Of a DNA stretch of 25,480 nt, positions 7,921 to 15,440 are shown piece by piece. The notes beneath the pieces were generated by a model. That model saw only the letters and a list, made by a program, of their open reading frames with translations, made no database searches and was not told the origin of the DNA. Origin of the DNA: Archangiaceae bacterium. Lineage in GTDB: Bacteria; Myxococcota; Myxococcia; Myxococcales; Myxococcaceae. The translations under genes were made by a program, and so were the position numbers. The stretch covers positions 1 through 25,480 of the forward strand of contig JAHFDQ010000008.1 in assembly GCA_023248915.1 (NCBI GenBank), written 5' to 3'. The stretch's first letter is position 1, and every line of letters starts with the position of its first letter.

Positions 7921-8546
7921 TACTCCGAGGGACTGCCGCGGATGAGCACGGCCACGATGATGTAGGCGATGGCGGCCACCCCATAGAGCGCGACCGCGGC
8001 GCCGAGCTTCAGGGCCTTGCTCTCGGTCTTCCGGGCAATGGCCACGGCCGCCGCGCCGGCCACCCCACCGAAGAGGGCACCCAGCAGGCCGCCCCCGATT
8101 CCGAACACCACCACCGGGGCCATGTAGGCGGCGGCGGCGGCTTTCCGGGCCGCGTCGGCGGCCAGGCCTTCGAGGCAGGTGCGGCAGTGGGTGCGGTCGG
8201 GCCCGGCGCAGGCTTCGCAGGCGAACGAGCCGCAGCGTGCGCAGGTGATGAGCGCCGCGGCCTCGCGGTGACGGGCGCAGAGGCTTCCGTCCGGAGCGAG
8301 CACCTGGCCGACGTGCGCCGGCGTCGGGGGAATCAGCTCGGGCCCGGCGAAGAGCTCGGTCTTCGGCCCGAGAAACGCCGCGGTACGCTTGAGCGTGAGC
8401 GTGCGCTTGCCGAGCCGCACCGGCCAGACCCCCTTGGCCGAGAGCTTCAGCTCGTCGCCGCCGTCCACCACCAGCTTGCCGGCGGGGAAGCCTGCGCGAA
8501 CCTCGACCCGCTTCCCGTCGACCGACCAGCCGGCGATGGGTGCCAT
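7920..8546 (-). CDS. Zinc-finger (B-box-like) membrane protein, function unknown
   Basis: A 208-residue protein with three zones. Residues 1-75 are beta-rich and hydrophilic with no recognised family. Residues 90-124 carry four evenly placed metal-binding pairs, C90-x2-H93, C102-x2-C105, C110-x2-C113 and C121-x2-C124, enough for two zinc ions and resembling a B-box or rubredoxin-like finger. Residues about 139-165 and 178-202 are two hydrophobic helices, the first very Gly/Ala-rich. The start at 8546 is firm: AGGAGA sits five bases upstream. It converges on manB and is divergent, across a long gap, from a ROK kinase. Small proteins of this layout (finger plus two membrane spans) are common in Myxococcota and are usually annotated only as B-box or hypothetical proteins. 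I do not assign a function. Confidence 0.75.
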   Translation of the reverse strand: MAPIAGWSVDGKRVEVRAGFPAGKLVVDGGDELKLSAKGVWPVRLGKRTLTLKRTAAFLGPKTELFAGPELIPPTPAHVGQVLAPDGSLCARHREAAALITCARCGSFACEACAGPDRTHCRTCLEGLAADAARKAAAAAYMAPVVVFGIGGGLLGALFGGVAGAAAVAIARKTESKALKLGAAVALYGVAAIAYIIVAVLIRGSPSE

Positions 8547-8912
8547 GCGTCTCTCCTGGTTGGAGTCAGCTTCATAGCGCACCTTCTGCGCGGCATGCAG
8601 TGCTGGGCCGTGAGCTGCCGACGTCGGGCGAGGCGCCGCCGACTACCGCCCGGCTCCTGCCCGATTCGAGGGGCTCTGCCGGGATGTCGTCCGCACGGCC
8701 GCGGGTGCCGTGCGGTGTGGAGGCGAGGGCCGTCCTCGAGAGGCGTTCCTCAGAGCTGAGCCGAGCGGAAGCTTCTGCCCCTTCATGGGTTCCACCCGGC
8801 ACGAAGGCTGTAGCTGGAGGACTCAGCTGTTCAGTCCGCGCCACCGGCAGGCCGCATCCGGCGGCATCGCTACTCTCCGTCGAGCCAGGTCGAGTAGCCT
8901 CGGCTTCCGTCC
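8547..8912. other. 366-base region without a convincing gene
   Basis: Open frames cross this stretch on both strands, but their translations are Arg/Pro/Ser-rich, lack family motifs and run into the ROK gene. I see a ten-base palindrome CCGACGTCGG at 8618-8627, a short hairpin GGACT/AGTCC at 8819-8837 and CTACTC/GAGTAG at 8870-8897 just before the kinase start. No tRNA, tmRNA, RNase P or 6S RNA pattern is recognisable. It presumably holds the two divergent promoters. Confidence 0.5.
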
Positions 8913-9896
8913 GTGAGCCCGGAAGCCCTTTTCTCGACCGAAGTCGCGCTGGGAATCGACCTGGGCGGTACGCACGTTCGCGCCGCGTTGGTCGACGCGC
9001 GAGGGGCCATCGTCTCCTGCGCCAAGAAGCGGGTCGAAGACCGGGCGCCCGCGGCGGTGGTCGAGGTGATCGGCGCGGCGGCAAGTGAGGCGCAGCAGGG
9101 GGCGGCGCAGGCGAAAGTAGTGGCTTGCGGAGTCGGAGCCGCCGGCCAGCTTCGTGGCGACACGGGCGTGGTGGCGGTGGCGCCGAACCTGGGGTGGCGC
9201 GACGTGCCGCTCGGCTCGATGCTGGCGAAGGCGCTCGGCCGTCCGGTCCGGGTGGTGAACGACTTGTCGGCCGCGGCGTGGGGCGAGAAGTGCGTCGGCG
9301 CGGCCCGCGGCGAGCGCGACGTCTACACCGTGTTCGTCGGGTCGGGCGTGGGCAGCGCGGTCATCGCCAATGGCCAACTGGTGCTGGGGGCTTCGGGGGT
9401 GGCGGGCGAGCTCGGACACACCAAGTGGGTGCCCGACGGCCGGCTTTGCGGCTGTGGCGAGCGGGGGTGCTTGGAGGCCTACGCCGGCGGACACAACCTC
9501 ATCGCCCAGATGCGAGAGGCCATCGCCGCCGGCGAGAGCCCGAAGCTCTCCGCGCTGGGGGGCGGCGACCTGTCCCGCCTGACGGCCCAGGTGCTCGAAG
9601 AGGCGGCCGTGACGGGCGACCCGGGTGCCCGCAGAATCTACGAGCAGGCGGTGTCGCTGCTCTGCCTGGCCATCGCCAACCAGGTGACGGTGCTGAACCC
9701 GGCGCGGCTCATCCTGGGGGGCGGCGTGCTGCGCCACTCGCCGAAGACGTTCGACCGCCTGGTCGAGGGCATCGGTCGCTTCGCGTCGGCGACGAGCCGA
9801 CAGGGGTTGAAGATTTCCCCCGCCGCCCTGGGCGACGACAGCGGCCTCATCGGCGCGGCGCTGCTCGCCCGCGGGGGGCTGTTGGGCAGCGGGTGA
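8913..9896 (+). CDS. ROK-family sugar kinase (glucokinase-like)
   Basis: A 327-residue ROK protein. The phosphate-binding motif IDLGGTHVR opens the protein; the catalytic aspartate is D117 in VVNDLSAAAWGE. The ROK zinc site is complete: H169 in GELGHTKW, then C179, C181 and C186 in CGCGERGCLE. The second glycine loop near residue 150 reads GSGVGSAV rather than the usual GTGIGGG, a mild deviation. There is no N-terminal DNA-binding domain, so it is an enzyme and not an Xyl repressor-type ROK. It most likely phosphorylates glucose or a related hexose with ATP and would feed the phosphomutase upstream, though N-acetylhexosamine or fructose specificity is also possible. Translation begins at GTG 8913 with no clear ribosome site, so the start is less certain than the identity. 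Confidence 0.92.
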   Translation: MSPEALFSTEVALGIDLGGTHVRAALVDARGAIVSCAKKRVEDRAPAAVVEVIGAAASEAQQGAAQAKVVACGVGAAGQLRGDTGVVAVAPNLGWRDVPLGSMLAKALGRPVRVVNDLSAAAWGEKCVGAARGERDVYTVFVGSGVGSAVIANGQLVLGASGVAGELGHTKWVPDGRLCGCGERGCLEAYAGGHNLIAQMREAIAAGESPKLSALGGGDLSRLTAQVLEEAAVTGDPGARRIYEQAVSLLCLAIANQVTVLNPARLILGGGVLRHSPKTFDRLVEGIGRFASATSRQGLKISPAALGDDSGLIGAALLARGGLLGSG

Positions 9897-9902
9897 CCGT
9901 GG

Positions 9903-9931
9903 TTGACATATTTATGTCAGATGCATACATT
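9903..9931 (+). promoter_or_regulatory. vapBC promoter
   Basis: TTGACA at 9903-9908, a 17-base spacer and TACATT at 9926-9931 form a near-consensus sigma-70 promoter. Transcription from about 9938-9939 would begin on or beside the GTG start codon at 9939. The stretch is far more AT-rich than its surroundings. Confidence 0.75.
9904..9919. promoter_or_regulatory. Palindromic operator over the vapBC promoter
   Basis: TGACATA (9904-9910), TT, then TATGTCA (9913-9919) is a perfect 7+2+7 palindrome covering the -35 hexamer and half of the spacer. Ribbon-helix-helix VapB proteins, alone or with VapC, repress their own operons at such sites, so this is the likely autoregulatory operator. Confidence 0.65.
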
Positions 9932-9938
9932 TTGATGC

Positions 9939-10187
9939 GTGAGAACCACCGTCCGCCTTGATCGGGCGCTCCTCCGCGAGGCGAAGCGGGTTGCGCTCGA
10001 GACCGATCGCACGCTCACCTCCCTCATCGAAGATGCCCTGCGCCAGTTGCTCTCTCGGCGCAGGGGCAAGTCTGCCGTCCGTCGCGTGACCTTGCCGACG
10101 TTCAAAGGCGATGGCGTTCGCGAAGGAGTCGATCTCAACCGGACCGCCGAGCTCTACGAACTCATGGACCGTGATGGTCCTCGTTGA
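9939..10187 (+). CDS. vapB: VapB-type ribbon-helix-helix antitoxin
   Basis: An 82-residue protein. The N-terminal MRTTVRLDRALLREAKRVA followed by a second helix (TLTSLIEDALRQLL) is the ribbon-helix-helix DNA-binding fold of the VapB family (DUF2191-like). The C-terminal part, LPTFKGDGVREGVDLNRTAELYELMD, matches the conserved toxin-wrapping tail of these antitoxins. The start is the GTG at 9939; the nearby ATG at 9935 is in another frame and stops after eight codons. With the promoter -10 ending at 9931, the message appears leaderless, which fits the absence of a ribosome site. The gene overlaps the toxin by 14 bases. Its codon use is less GC-rich than its neighbours, which suggests acquisition. 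Confidence 0.88.
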   Translation: MRTTVRLDRALLREAKRVALETDRTLTSLIEDALRQLLSRRRGKSAVRRVTLPTFKGDGVREGVDLNRTAELYELMDRDGPR

Positions 10188-10608
10188 CGTCAACGTTCTC
10201 CTGTACGCGTTCCGGTCAGATTCGGAGCACCATTCCGAATTCCGGCACTGGCTGGAAAGCACGCTCGCCGATCCGCAGCCGTTCGGACTGTCGGATCAGG
10301 TGCTCGCGTCGTTTCTGCGAATCGTGACTAATCCGCGCATCTACAAGACTCCCACTCCGCTGAAGGCCGCTCTTCGATTTGCGAATCTGGTTCGCAGTCA
10401 ACCGAACTGCACTCCGGTCGATCCCGGAGAGCGCCACTGGGAGATCTTCTGTGGGCTTTGCGAACGGGCTGACGCGAGAGGCAATCTCGTGCCCGACGCG
10501 TATCTCGCCGCGCTCGCCATCGAGAACGGATGCGAGCTCATCACCGAGGATCGCGACTACGCCCGGTTTCAAGGCCTGAAGTGGCGCTCACCGTTGAGCA
10601 GGCACTGA
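10174..10608 (+). CDS. vapC: VapC-type PIN-domain ribonuclease toxin
   Basis: A 144-residue PIN-domain protein, predicted to be a Mg-dependent RNase that stops translation (VapC relatives cut tRNA or rRNA) when its antitoxin is degraded. Acidic active-site residues are visible: D5 in VLVDVNVLLYAF, D41 in LSDQVLASF (where most relatives have Glu), D108 in PDAYLAALA and D126/D128 in TEDRDYARF. The FLRIVTNPRIY segment places it in the VapC group common in mycobacteria and other actinomycetes and proteobacteria. The start ATG at 10174 lies inside the end of vapB, giving translational coupling; a GTG directly before it is also possible. The active site looks complete, so the toxin is probably functional. 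It converges on the following minus-strand gene. Confidence 0.9.
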   Translation: MVLVDVNVLLYAFRSDSEHHSEFRHWLESTLADPQPFGLSDQVLASFLRIVTNPRIYKTPTPLKAALRFANLVRSQPNCTPVDPGERHWEIFCGLCERADARGNLVPDAYLAALAIENGCELITEDRDYARFQGLKWRSPLSRH

Positions 10609-10623
10609 GCGGTAGGTACGGAA

Positions 10624-11352
10624 CTACCTGAGGGGGCTGGAAACGACCGTCTCCTGGCGAGATTCGCTGCCGCTCTCGTCACGTCGATGCACGCGGAAGC
10701 GCACGGGCCCTCGAGTCGCCGGAACCGCCACCACGTGGAAGGCGTCGGGAACGGGTCGAGGAAGGAAGACCTTGTGCCAGGTCGTCGAGTAGACGCTCTC
10801 GACTTGGACCTCGACAGAGTCGCCATCGGTGACCTGCACGATGTCCACGCTGTGGGCGATGCTCGGGCCGGCCTGATAGGCGCCGAGAAACACGCCCAGA
10901 AGGGTTTCCTTGCTGTAGTCGGCGTTCACCGATGGGAAGCCACTGGGAAGGTCGGCTGCGGACCGGACGACGTAGTAGCCGACGAGGGCGCTGGCGCCCC
11001 TCCACTCGCGCAGGATTCGCATGGGTCCGCTCCTGTCCGGTTCTACGACAGGCTTCGTCGATTTCGTGCAGCGCCCGGCGATGCAGCGGCAAGACAGAGA
11101 AGGGTCGGCGACGCACCGAGCAGCGCAGTCAGGCGCCCCAGGCGGTGCGGGGAGCCGGCTGAAGCACTGGTTGCACCCCAGGCACGAGGTCGCAAGCTTG
11201 CAGGCTCCATCTCCTGCGCAGGAAAACTCGTCGCCAGGCGGTGGCTCTTGCGCGCGTCGCGCACACGACGTCGCGGCCAGCGCGAAGGCTACCGCCACCT
11301 GCGTCGCCGCGCGCAGTGACGCTCGGCCCGCGATTAGTCTCAGTGCCGGCAT
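10624..11352 (-). CDS. Cysteine-rich lipoprotein with a PrcB-like C-terminal domain
   Basis: A 242-residue protein, last gene of the three-gene operon starting at 15294. The signal peptide ends in a lipobox-like ATSC with the lipidated cysteine at C30. Residues 45-95 contain ten cysteines (45, 51, 57, 60, 63, 76, 80, 88, 90 and 95), likely a disulfide-knotted domain in the periplasm or on the surface. Residues about 115-235 (GYYVVRSAADLPSGFPSVNADYSKETLLGVFLG and so on, ending PDAFHVVAVPATRGPVRFRV) follow the PrcB_C pattern: a small beta domain first noted in a treponemal protease complex subunit. It starts seven bases after the upstream lipoprotein stops. The lipobox is weak (A at -3), so lipidation is likely but not certain. 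The exact role is unknown. Confidence 0.72.
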   Translation of the reverse strand: MPALRLIAGRASLRAATQVAVAFALAATSCARRAQEPPPGDEFSCAGDGACKLATSCLGCNQCFSRLPAPPGAPDCAARCVADPSLSCRCIAGRCTKSTKPVVEPDRSGPMRILREWRGASALVGYYVVRSAADLPSGFPSVNADYSKETLLGVFLGAYQAGPSIAHSVDIVQVTDGDSVEVQVESVYSTTWHKVFLPRPVPDAFHVVAVPATRGPVRFRVHRRDESGSESRQETVVSSPLR

Positions 11353-11359
11353 TCGTCGG

Positions 11360-12634
11360 TCAATTCGCGCGGTAGGTCAGCCCGGTCTCGACGTCGGCGC
11401 AGTGTTTGCCACGAATCAGGACTGGGTAGTCGCCCGCCGGCAGCTTGGGGACGACTCCCTCGAACCGGTCGCGCTCGGCCGAGTAACCGGCCCGAAGCAG
11501 CGCCTTGCCGCCGACGAGCACGTCGAGCATCGAGTCGAGCTCTGTGCCCGCGACGGCGAGCGGGGCAATTCCATCGGCAGGGCCGGAAGACGGTTCGAGC
11601 GCGGTGGCCGAAGGGGCGGGCAGAGCCGGGTCGCAGAGGAAGCCGGGCACCGCTGTCCAGGCCTGGCCGCCGCGGGTGTCGCGGAGCACCGCGTAGAAGG
11701 TGCCGGCGCGGTCGTCGGGGAGCGCCTCGTCGGCATTGCCGGGCGGAGTGAAGCGCTCGGTCAGGTCCGAATGCAGGGCGAGCCGCGCCTCCGAGAAGCG
11801 ACCCCAGCTCGAGTACCAGGCGGCGACCACCCGCTCGGTCTTGTGCACCCAGCCTTCGGGTTGCAGCTCGTCGTATTCCTCGAAGTTGGCGTCGGCGACC
11901 GGCGTGTCGAGCACCGCGTCGACGCCTGGCTGCACGCGCAGGGTGGCCCCCTCGGGCAGGGGCATGCCGTGCACCCTTAGGCCGCCGAGGGTCGGGTTGG
12001 CATTGAGCGTTTCCTGCTCGGTCACCCGGATTCGGAAGAGCGCGATGAGCGACTTCACTTCCTTGGCCTTCACCCGTTCGAGCAGCGCGGAGATTTCTCC
12101 GGGGGTGGCCGAGGGCGACACCTCTTCCGCCACCGCGACCGCCAGCACCTGGGCGACGGTGCCCTTCAGCCGGCGCTCGTCACCCGGTGGGAGCTGGGCG
12201 AAGGCGTTCGCCGGCGCGGCGTAGGCGGCGGCCGCGTTGAAGCCGATGGCGTGCATTCCGGGAGGAAGCTGCGCCTGGGCCACGGCGTCGGGCGACGCGA
12301 GCGCGGCCGGGTCGCCGAGCACGGCCGGGTCCGAGCAGGCGCTCCGGCCGAGGTCGAACGGGTCGGGGTCGCAACCCAGCCATAGCACCGTGGTGCCGAG
12401 CCCGGGCCGGGACGGGTCCACCACCAGCGCCTCCAGCCGGGCAAATCCGCCCGGGTGCAGCTCGGCGGGAGTCGCCCGCATGCCGAGCACACGCAGCCCG
12501 TTCACCACCGTCTCGGGGTTCCAGGCTTCGCCGCAGCCGGCGAGGAGCACGCAGAGCAGTCCGGTCGCCCCGAGCGTGGTGAAGCGCAGTCGAGGGGCCG
12601 CCCTCGACTCCGCTCGGGCTGAACGGAATCGCAT
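11360..12634 (-). CDS. Outer-membrane/periplasmic lipoprotein with IPT/TIG-like C-terminus
   Basis: A 424-residue lipoprotein with a clear lipobox LLAGC (lipidated C34). The body from about 45 to 340 shows no family that I recognise, but it is extracytoplasmic in style, with phrases such as LRVLGMRATPAELHPGG and TVLWLGCDPDP. The last 80 residues (ALEPSSGPADGIAPLAVAG, then LDVLVGGKALLRAGY and YPVLIRGK) look like an IPT/TIG immunoglobulin-like fold. Its ATG overlaps the TGA of the upstream TonB-dependent receptor by one base (TGATG), so the two are translationally coupled. That arrangement suggests a receptor partner: a surface or periplasmic lipoprotein that captures or positions the ligand, comparable in place but not in sequence to SusD-type partners. 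That role is inference. Confidence 0.78.
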   Translation of the reverse strand: MRFRSARAESRAAPRLRFTTLGATGLLCVLLAGCGEAWNPETVVNGLRVLGMRATPAELHPGGFARLEALVVDPSRPGLGTTVLWLGCDPDPFDLGRSACSDPAVLGDPAALASPDAVAQAQLPPGMHAIGFNAAAAYAAPANAFAQLPPGDERRLKGTVAQVLAVAVAEEVSPSATPGEISALLERVKAKEVKSLIALFRIRVTEQETLNANPTLGGLRVHGMPLPEGATLRVQPGVDAVLDTPVADANFEEYDELQPEGWVHKTERVVAAWYSSWGRFSEARLALHSDLTERFTPPGNADEALPDDRAGTFYAVLRDTRGGQAWTAVPGFLCDPALPAPSATALEPSSGPADGIAPLAVAGTELDSMLDVLVGGKALLRAGYSAERDRFEGVVPKLPAGDYPVLIRGKHCADVETGLTYRAN

Positions 12635-15294
12635 CAGAGCTCTCCCCTCACGCCGACGGCCGGGATGATGGGCAGCCCGTACAGGTACCGTTCCTGGGTG
12701 TAGTCGAAGTTGTTCAGCACTCCCTCGACGTTCTGGCGGTTGGTGGCGTTCATCACGTCGGCGTAGACCGACAGCATCCAGTCCTTGAAGACGAAGCGCT
12801 TGTCGACGCGCAGGTCGGCCTGGAAGAACGCCGGCAGCCGGCGGCTGAAAATCTCTCCGAACAGGGGGTAGTAGTAGTTGCCGTTCGCGTCGTAGATGGC
12901 TCCGGCGATGGGGGTGGACAGCGAGCCGCTGGCGTACCGCAGCCGCACTCCCACGATGAAGTCGTACGGAAGTTTGTAGCTGGCCACGGCGATGAGGTTG
13001 TGCGGCTGGTCGAGCGGGTGCAACCCCCACTTGCCGGTGAGCGCGTAGTACCGCTCGGACTTGGACAGGCTGTAGGCAATCCACCCGAAGAAGTTTCGGG
13101 TGAGCTGGTGCCGCAAGAGCACCTCGAGCCCATAGCTGCGGCCGACGCCGTCGCTGACGTAGCCCAGGTCCACCGTGTCGATGTTGGCGTCCGAGCCCGA
13201 GTCGAGCGCCAGCGTGGTGCGCGACTGGTGGAAGAGGGACTTGTAGTAGCCCTGCACGTCGATGCCGATGGCGTCGGTGAGCTGGTGCTCGACGCCGAGG
13301 GAGTAGTGGGCGGCTGCTTCGGGGAGCAGGTTGGGGTTGCCGAACGTCTTCGACAGCATGCCCTGCCGGTAGTCGGGCGGCTGGTGGAACAGCCCGGCCG
13401 CCGCCTTCACCGTGGTGGCCGAGGTGAGCGCGTAGAAGGCCGAGGCGCGCGGGTCGACCCAGCCCTTCTTCATCAGGGTGTCGTAGTCGCCGCGGACGCC
13501 GCCGACGAGCTTCAGGCCGGGCAGGGGCTTCCACAGCGCCTCGGCGTACAGGCCCGGCTCGAAGGTGAATTGGCTGGACACCTCGCGCACCAGGCGCCGC
13601 GACACGAACGGGTCGGGAATCTGGTTCAGCTTGAAGCGGGGAGGGCTCTGCGCCTCGTACCTGAACGGCAACAGGTACAGGTCGGCCCCCAGCGAAAGGG
13701 TGAGCGCCTGCGCGGGCAGCTCGACCTCGACGCCCTCTCGCGCCATCACCGGGAACAGCGTCGAGCGCAGGTACAGGTCTGCGCCGCCGCCGAAGTTGAC
13801 GGTGTCGTAGCCGACGACGTTGCGGCTGACGAGCTTCAGGCTCTTGCCGAGCGCCCCGTCGTAGTCGAGGGCCAGCCGGTTGTACGCCATCAACGAGTCG
13901 ATGGAACCGCGCCCCTCGGGGTCGATGGCCGGGTTGGCGGTGAGGAACGAGAGCTCGTCGTTCGACCCGAACAGCGTCAAGGACAGGCGGCCCTGGCCTT
14001 CCTTGGGCTTATGCACCAACTGCGCCTGGTAGTCGTAGTACCGGGGCGCCACGGTGAAGGACAGCGACTTCGCCTGGGGCACGAAGGTGTCGAGCACCCA
14101 GGGCAAGACGGTGTCAATCCAGCTGCGGCGGCCTCCGACGGCGAAGCTCCAGTCGTCGTTCACCGGCCCCTCGAGCATGACCGAGCCGTCGATGGCGTTC
14201 AGGTCGAGGTAGCCGTGCAGCCCTTCCTTCGAGGGCACCCGCGTCTTCGCCTTCACCAGGCCGGCGATGTTCCGGCCGTACTCGACGCTGAAGTTGCCCG
14301 GTTCGAACGAAATCTCTTCCAGCAGGTTCGAGTTGAAGGTGGCGTTCAGCCCCCCGAAGTGAAACAGAAGTGGAATGAGCGACCCGTCCACGTAGACGCG
14401 GGTGTCCCAGGGTTTGCCGCCCCGGACGATGAGCAGCCCGATGGAGAAGGGCGCCCGCGCCACCCCGGGCAGGTTCTGCACCACCTTCAGCGCGTCGCCC
14501 TGGGTGCCGGGAATCAGCTTCACCTCTTCCTGGCGCAAGGAGACCTGGGCCACCTCTTTCTTCTCGCGCTGGCCGCGCACCACCGTTTCCATCGCGCCGT
14601 ACACCTTGCGCCTGACGTAGTAGGTGACTTCGGTGCGCTTGCCCTCGGTGAAGTCCTCGCTGGCTTCGAAGCGCACGTGCTCGGGAGACGTCACCACCAC
14701 CGGCTGGCTGCCCGGAAGGACGCCGGCGACTTCGAAGCGGCCGGCCGCGTCCGACACCGCCTCATGCACCGCCTCGCCCGAGCCGACCGCGACGGCCGCG
14801 CCCACGATGGGTTTCCGGGTGCCTCGCTCGACGAGCAGCCCCTTGAAGTTGACCTCGGGAGCAGCCGCTGTCGAGGCCGGGGCAACCTCGGGCCGGAAGT
14901 AGAACTCGTAGCTGTAGGCGATACGGACAGGCGCGGGCTTCCCGTCCACCTCGGCCGGGCTGAATTCGAGCTGGCGCGCGGCGGCCAGCGCCGCTTCGTC
15001 GAAGGCGGGCCCGGCGCTCTGAGAGATTCGGGCGTCGGTCACCTTGCCGTCGGCGCCGATGTCGACTTCGAGCAGCACCGTCCCGCCGGCGCCGGCGTCG
15101 AGCGCTTCGGCGGGGAACGCGGCTTCGACCTGCTTCAACAGGGCCGGCGGCCGGGTCAGCACCGCGCGCGGCAATCCGGCGTCGGCGGGTTCGGGCGGCG
15201 CCTCGCGCTCGACCGGGAAGGGCGGCGGCTGTTGGGCGAAGGCGGCCACCGGCCCCAGGACGAGCGCGAGAGTGACGAGGCGAGTCAGGGCCAC
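12634..15294 (-). CDS. TonB-dependent receptor with N-terminal TonB_C and CarboxypepD_reg domains
   Basis: An 886-residue outer-membrane receptor with an unusual layout. Signal peptide about 1-20 (cut after AFA). Residues 50-131 (LLKQVEAAFPAEALDAGAGG, VDIGADGKVTDARI, FDEAALAAARQLEFSPAEVDGKPAPVRIAYSYEF) are a TonB C-terminal domain. Residues 147-230 are a carboxypeptidase-regulatory-like beta sandwich. METVVRG at 234-240 resembles a TonB box and is followed by the plug (IPGTQGDALKVVQNLPGVAR, VYVDGSLIP) to about 355, then the 22-strand-type barrel to the end. The final residue is Leu rather than the usual aromatic. Translation starts at a GTG (15294) without a good ribosome site. First gene of an operon with two lipoproteins. 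Substrate unknown; no metal, siderophore or sugar gene is adjacent. The TonB_C domain lacks a membrane anchor, so how it acts is open. Confidence 0.93.
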   Translation of the reverse strand: MALTRLVTLALVLGPVAAFAQQPPPFPVEREAPPEPADAGLPRAVLTRPPALLKQVEAAFPAEALDAGAGGTVLLEVDIGADGKVTDARISQSAGPAFDEAALAAARQLEFSPAEVDGKPAPVRIAYSYEFYFRPEVAPASTAAAPEVNFKGLLVERGTRKPIVGAAVAVGSGEAVHEAVSDAAGRFEVAGVLPGSQPVVVTSPEHVRFEASEDFTEGKRTEVTYYVRRKVYGAMETVVRGQREKKEVAQVSLRQEEVKLIPGTQGDALKVVQNLPGVARAPFSIGLLIVRGGKPWDTRVYVDGSLIPLLFHFGGLNATFNSNLLEEISFEPGNFSVEYGRNIAGLVKAKTRVPSKEGLHGYLDLNAIDGSVMLEGPVNDDWSFAVGGRRSWIDTVLPWVLDTFVPQAKSLSFTVAPRYYDYQAQLVHKPKEGQGRLSLTLFGSNDELSFLTANPAIDPEGRGSIDSLMAYNRLALDYDGALGKSLKLVSRNVVGYDTVNFGGGADLYLRSTLFPVMAREGVEVELPAQALTLSLGADLYLLPFRYEAQSPPRFKLNQIPDPFVSRRLVREVSSQFTFEPGLYAEALWKPLPGLKLVGGVRGDYDTLMKKGWVDPRASAFYALTSATTVKAAAGLFHQPPDYRQGMLSKTFGNPNLLPEAAAHYSLGVEHQLTDAIGIDVQGYYKSLFHQSRTTLALDSGSDANIDTVDLGYVSDGVGRSYGLEVLLRHQLTRNFFGWIAYSLSKSERYYALTGKWGLHPLDQPHNLIAVASYKLPYDFIVGVRLRYASGSLSTPIAGAIYDANGNYYYPLFGEIFSRRLPAFFQADLRVDKRFVFKDWMLSVYADVMNATNRQNVEGVLNNFDYTQERYLYGLPIIPAVGVRGEL

Positions 15295-15440
15295 AGAGCG
15301 GGGATTGTTAGCTCAGCCGCAGCGGCCGGGCCGACATTTCGGGTTCGACTCCGCAAGTGCGATACCGGACGCGCGGGGGCCTCCCGGGGGCTCGGATCGT
15401 GCGCCAGGTGACGCGCGGGCGGCCGGTACGCCATTGCGCC

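Noticed and set aside
8572..9084. Minus-strand open frame across the gap and the ROK start
   Set aside because: Low-complexity Arg/Pro/Ser-rich product, no ribosome site, and it overlaps a strongly supported kinase on the other strand.
9935..9961. ATG at 9935 as the vapB start
   Set aside because: It is four bases out of phase with the antitoxin frame and stops after eight codons; GTG 9939 gives the conserved MRTTVRLD opening.
15300..15360. tRNA-like pieces: TTAGCTCAG (D-loop style) and GGGTTCGACTCC (T-loop style)
   Set aside because: The two pieces are too close for an anticodon arm plus variable loop, the T stem pairs only about three bases, and the flanks do not form an acceptor stem. 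Treated as coincidence in the receptor/dps intergenic region.
13000..15411. Very long plus-strand open frame opposite the TonB-dependent receptor (803 codons)
   Set aside because: Antisense shadow caused by high GC at third codon positions; the translation is Val/Arg/His/Gly-rich without domains, while the minus strand encodes a textbook receptor.
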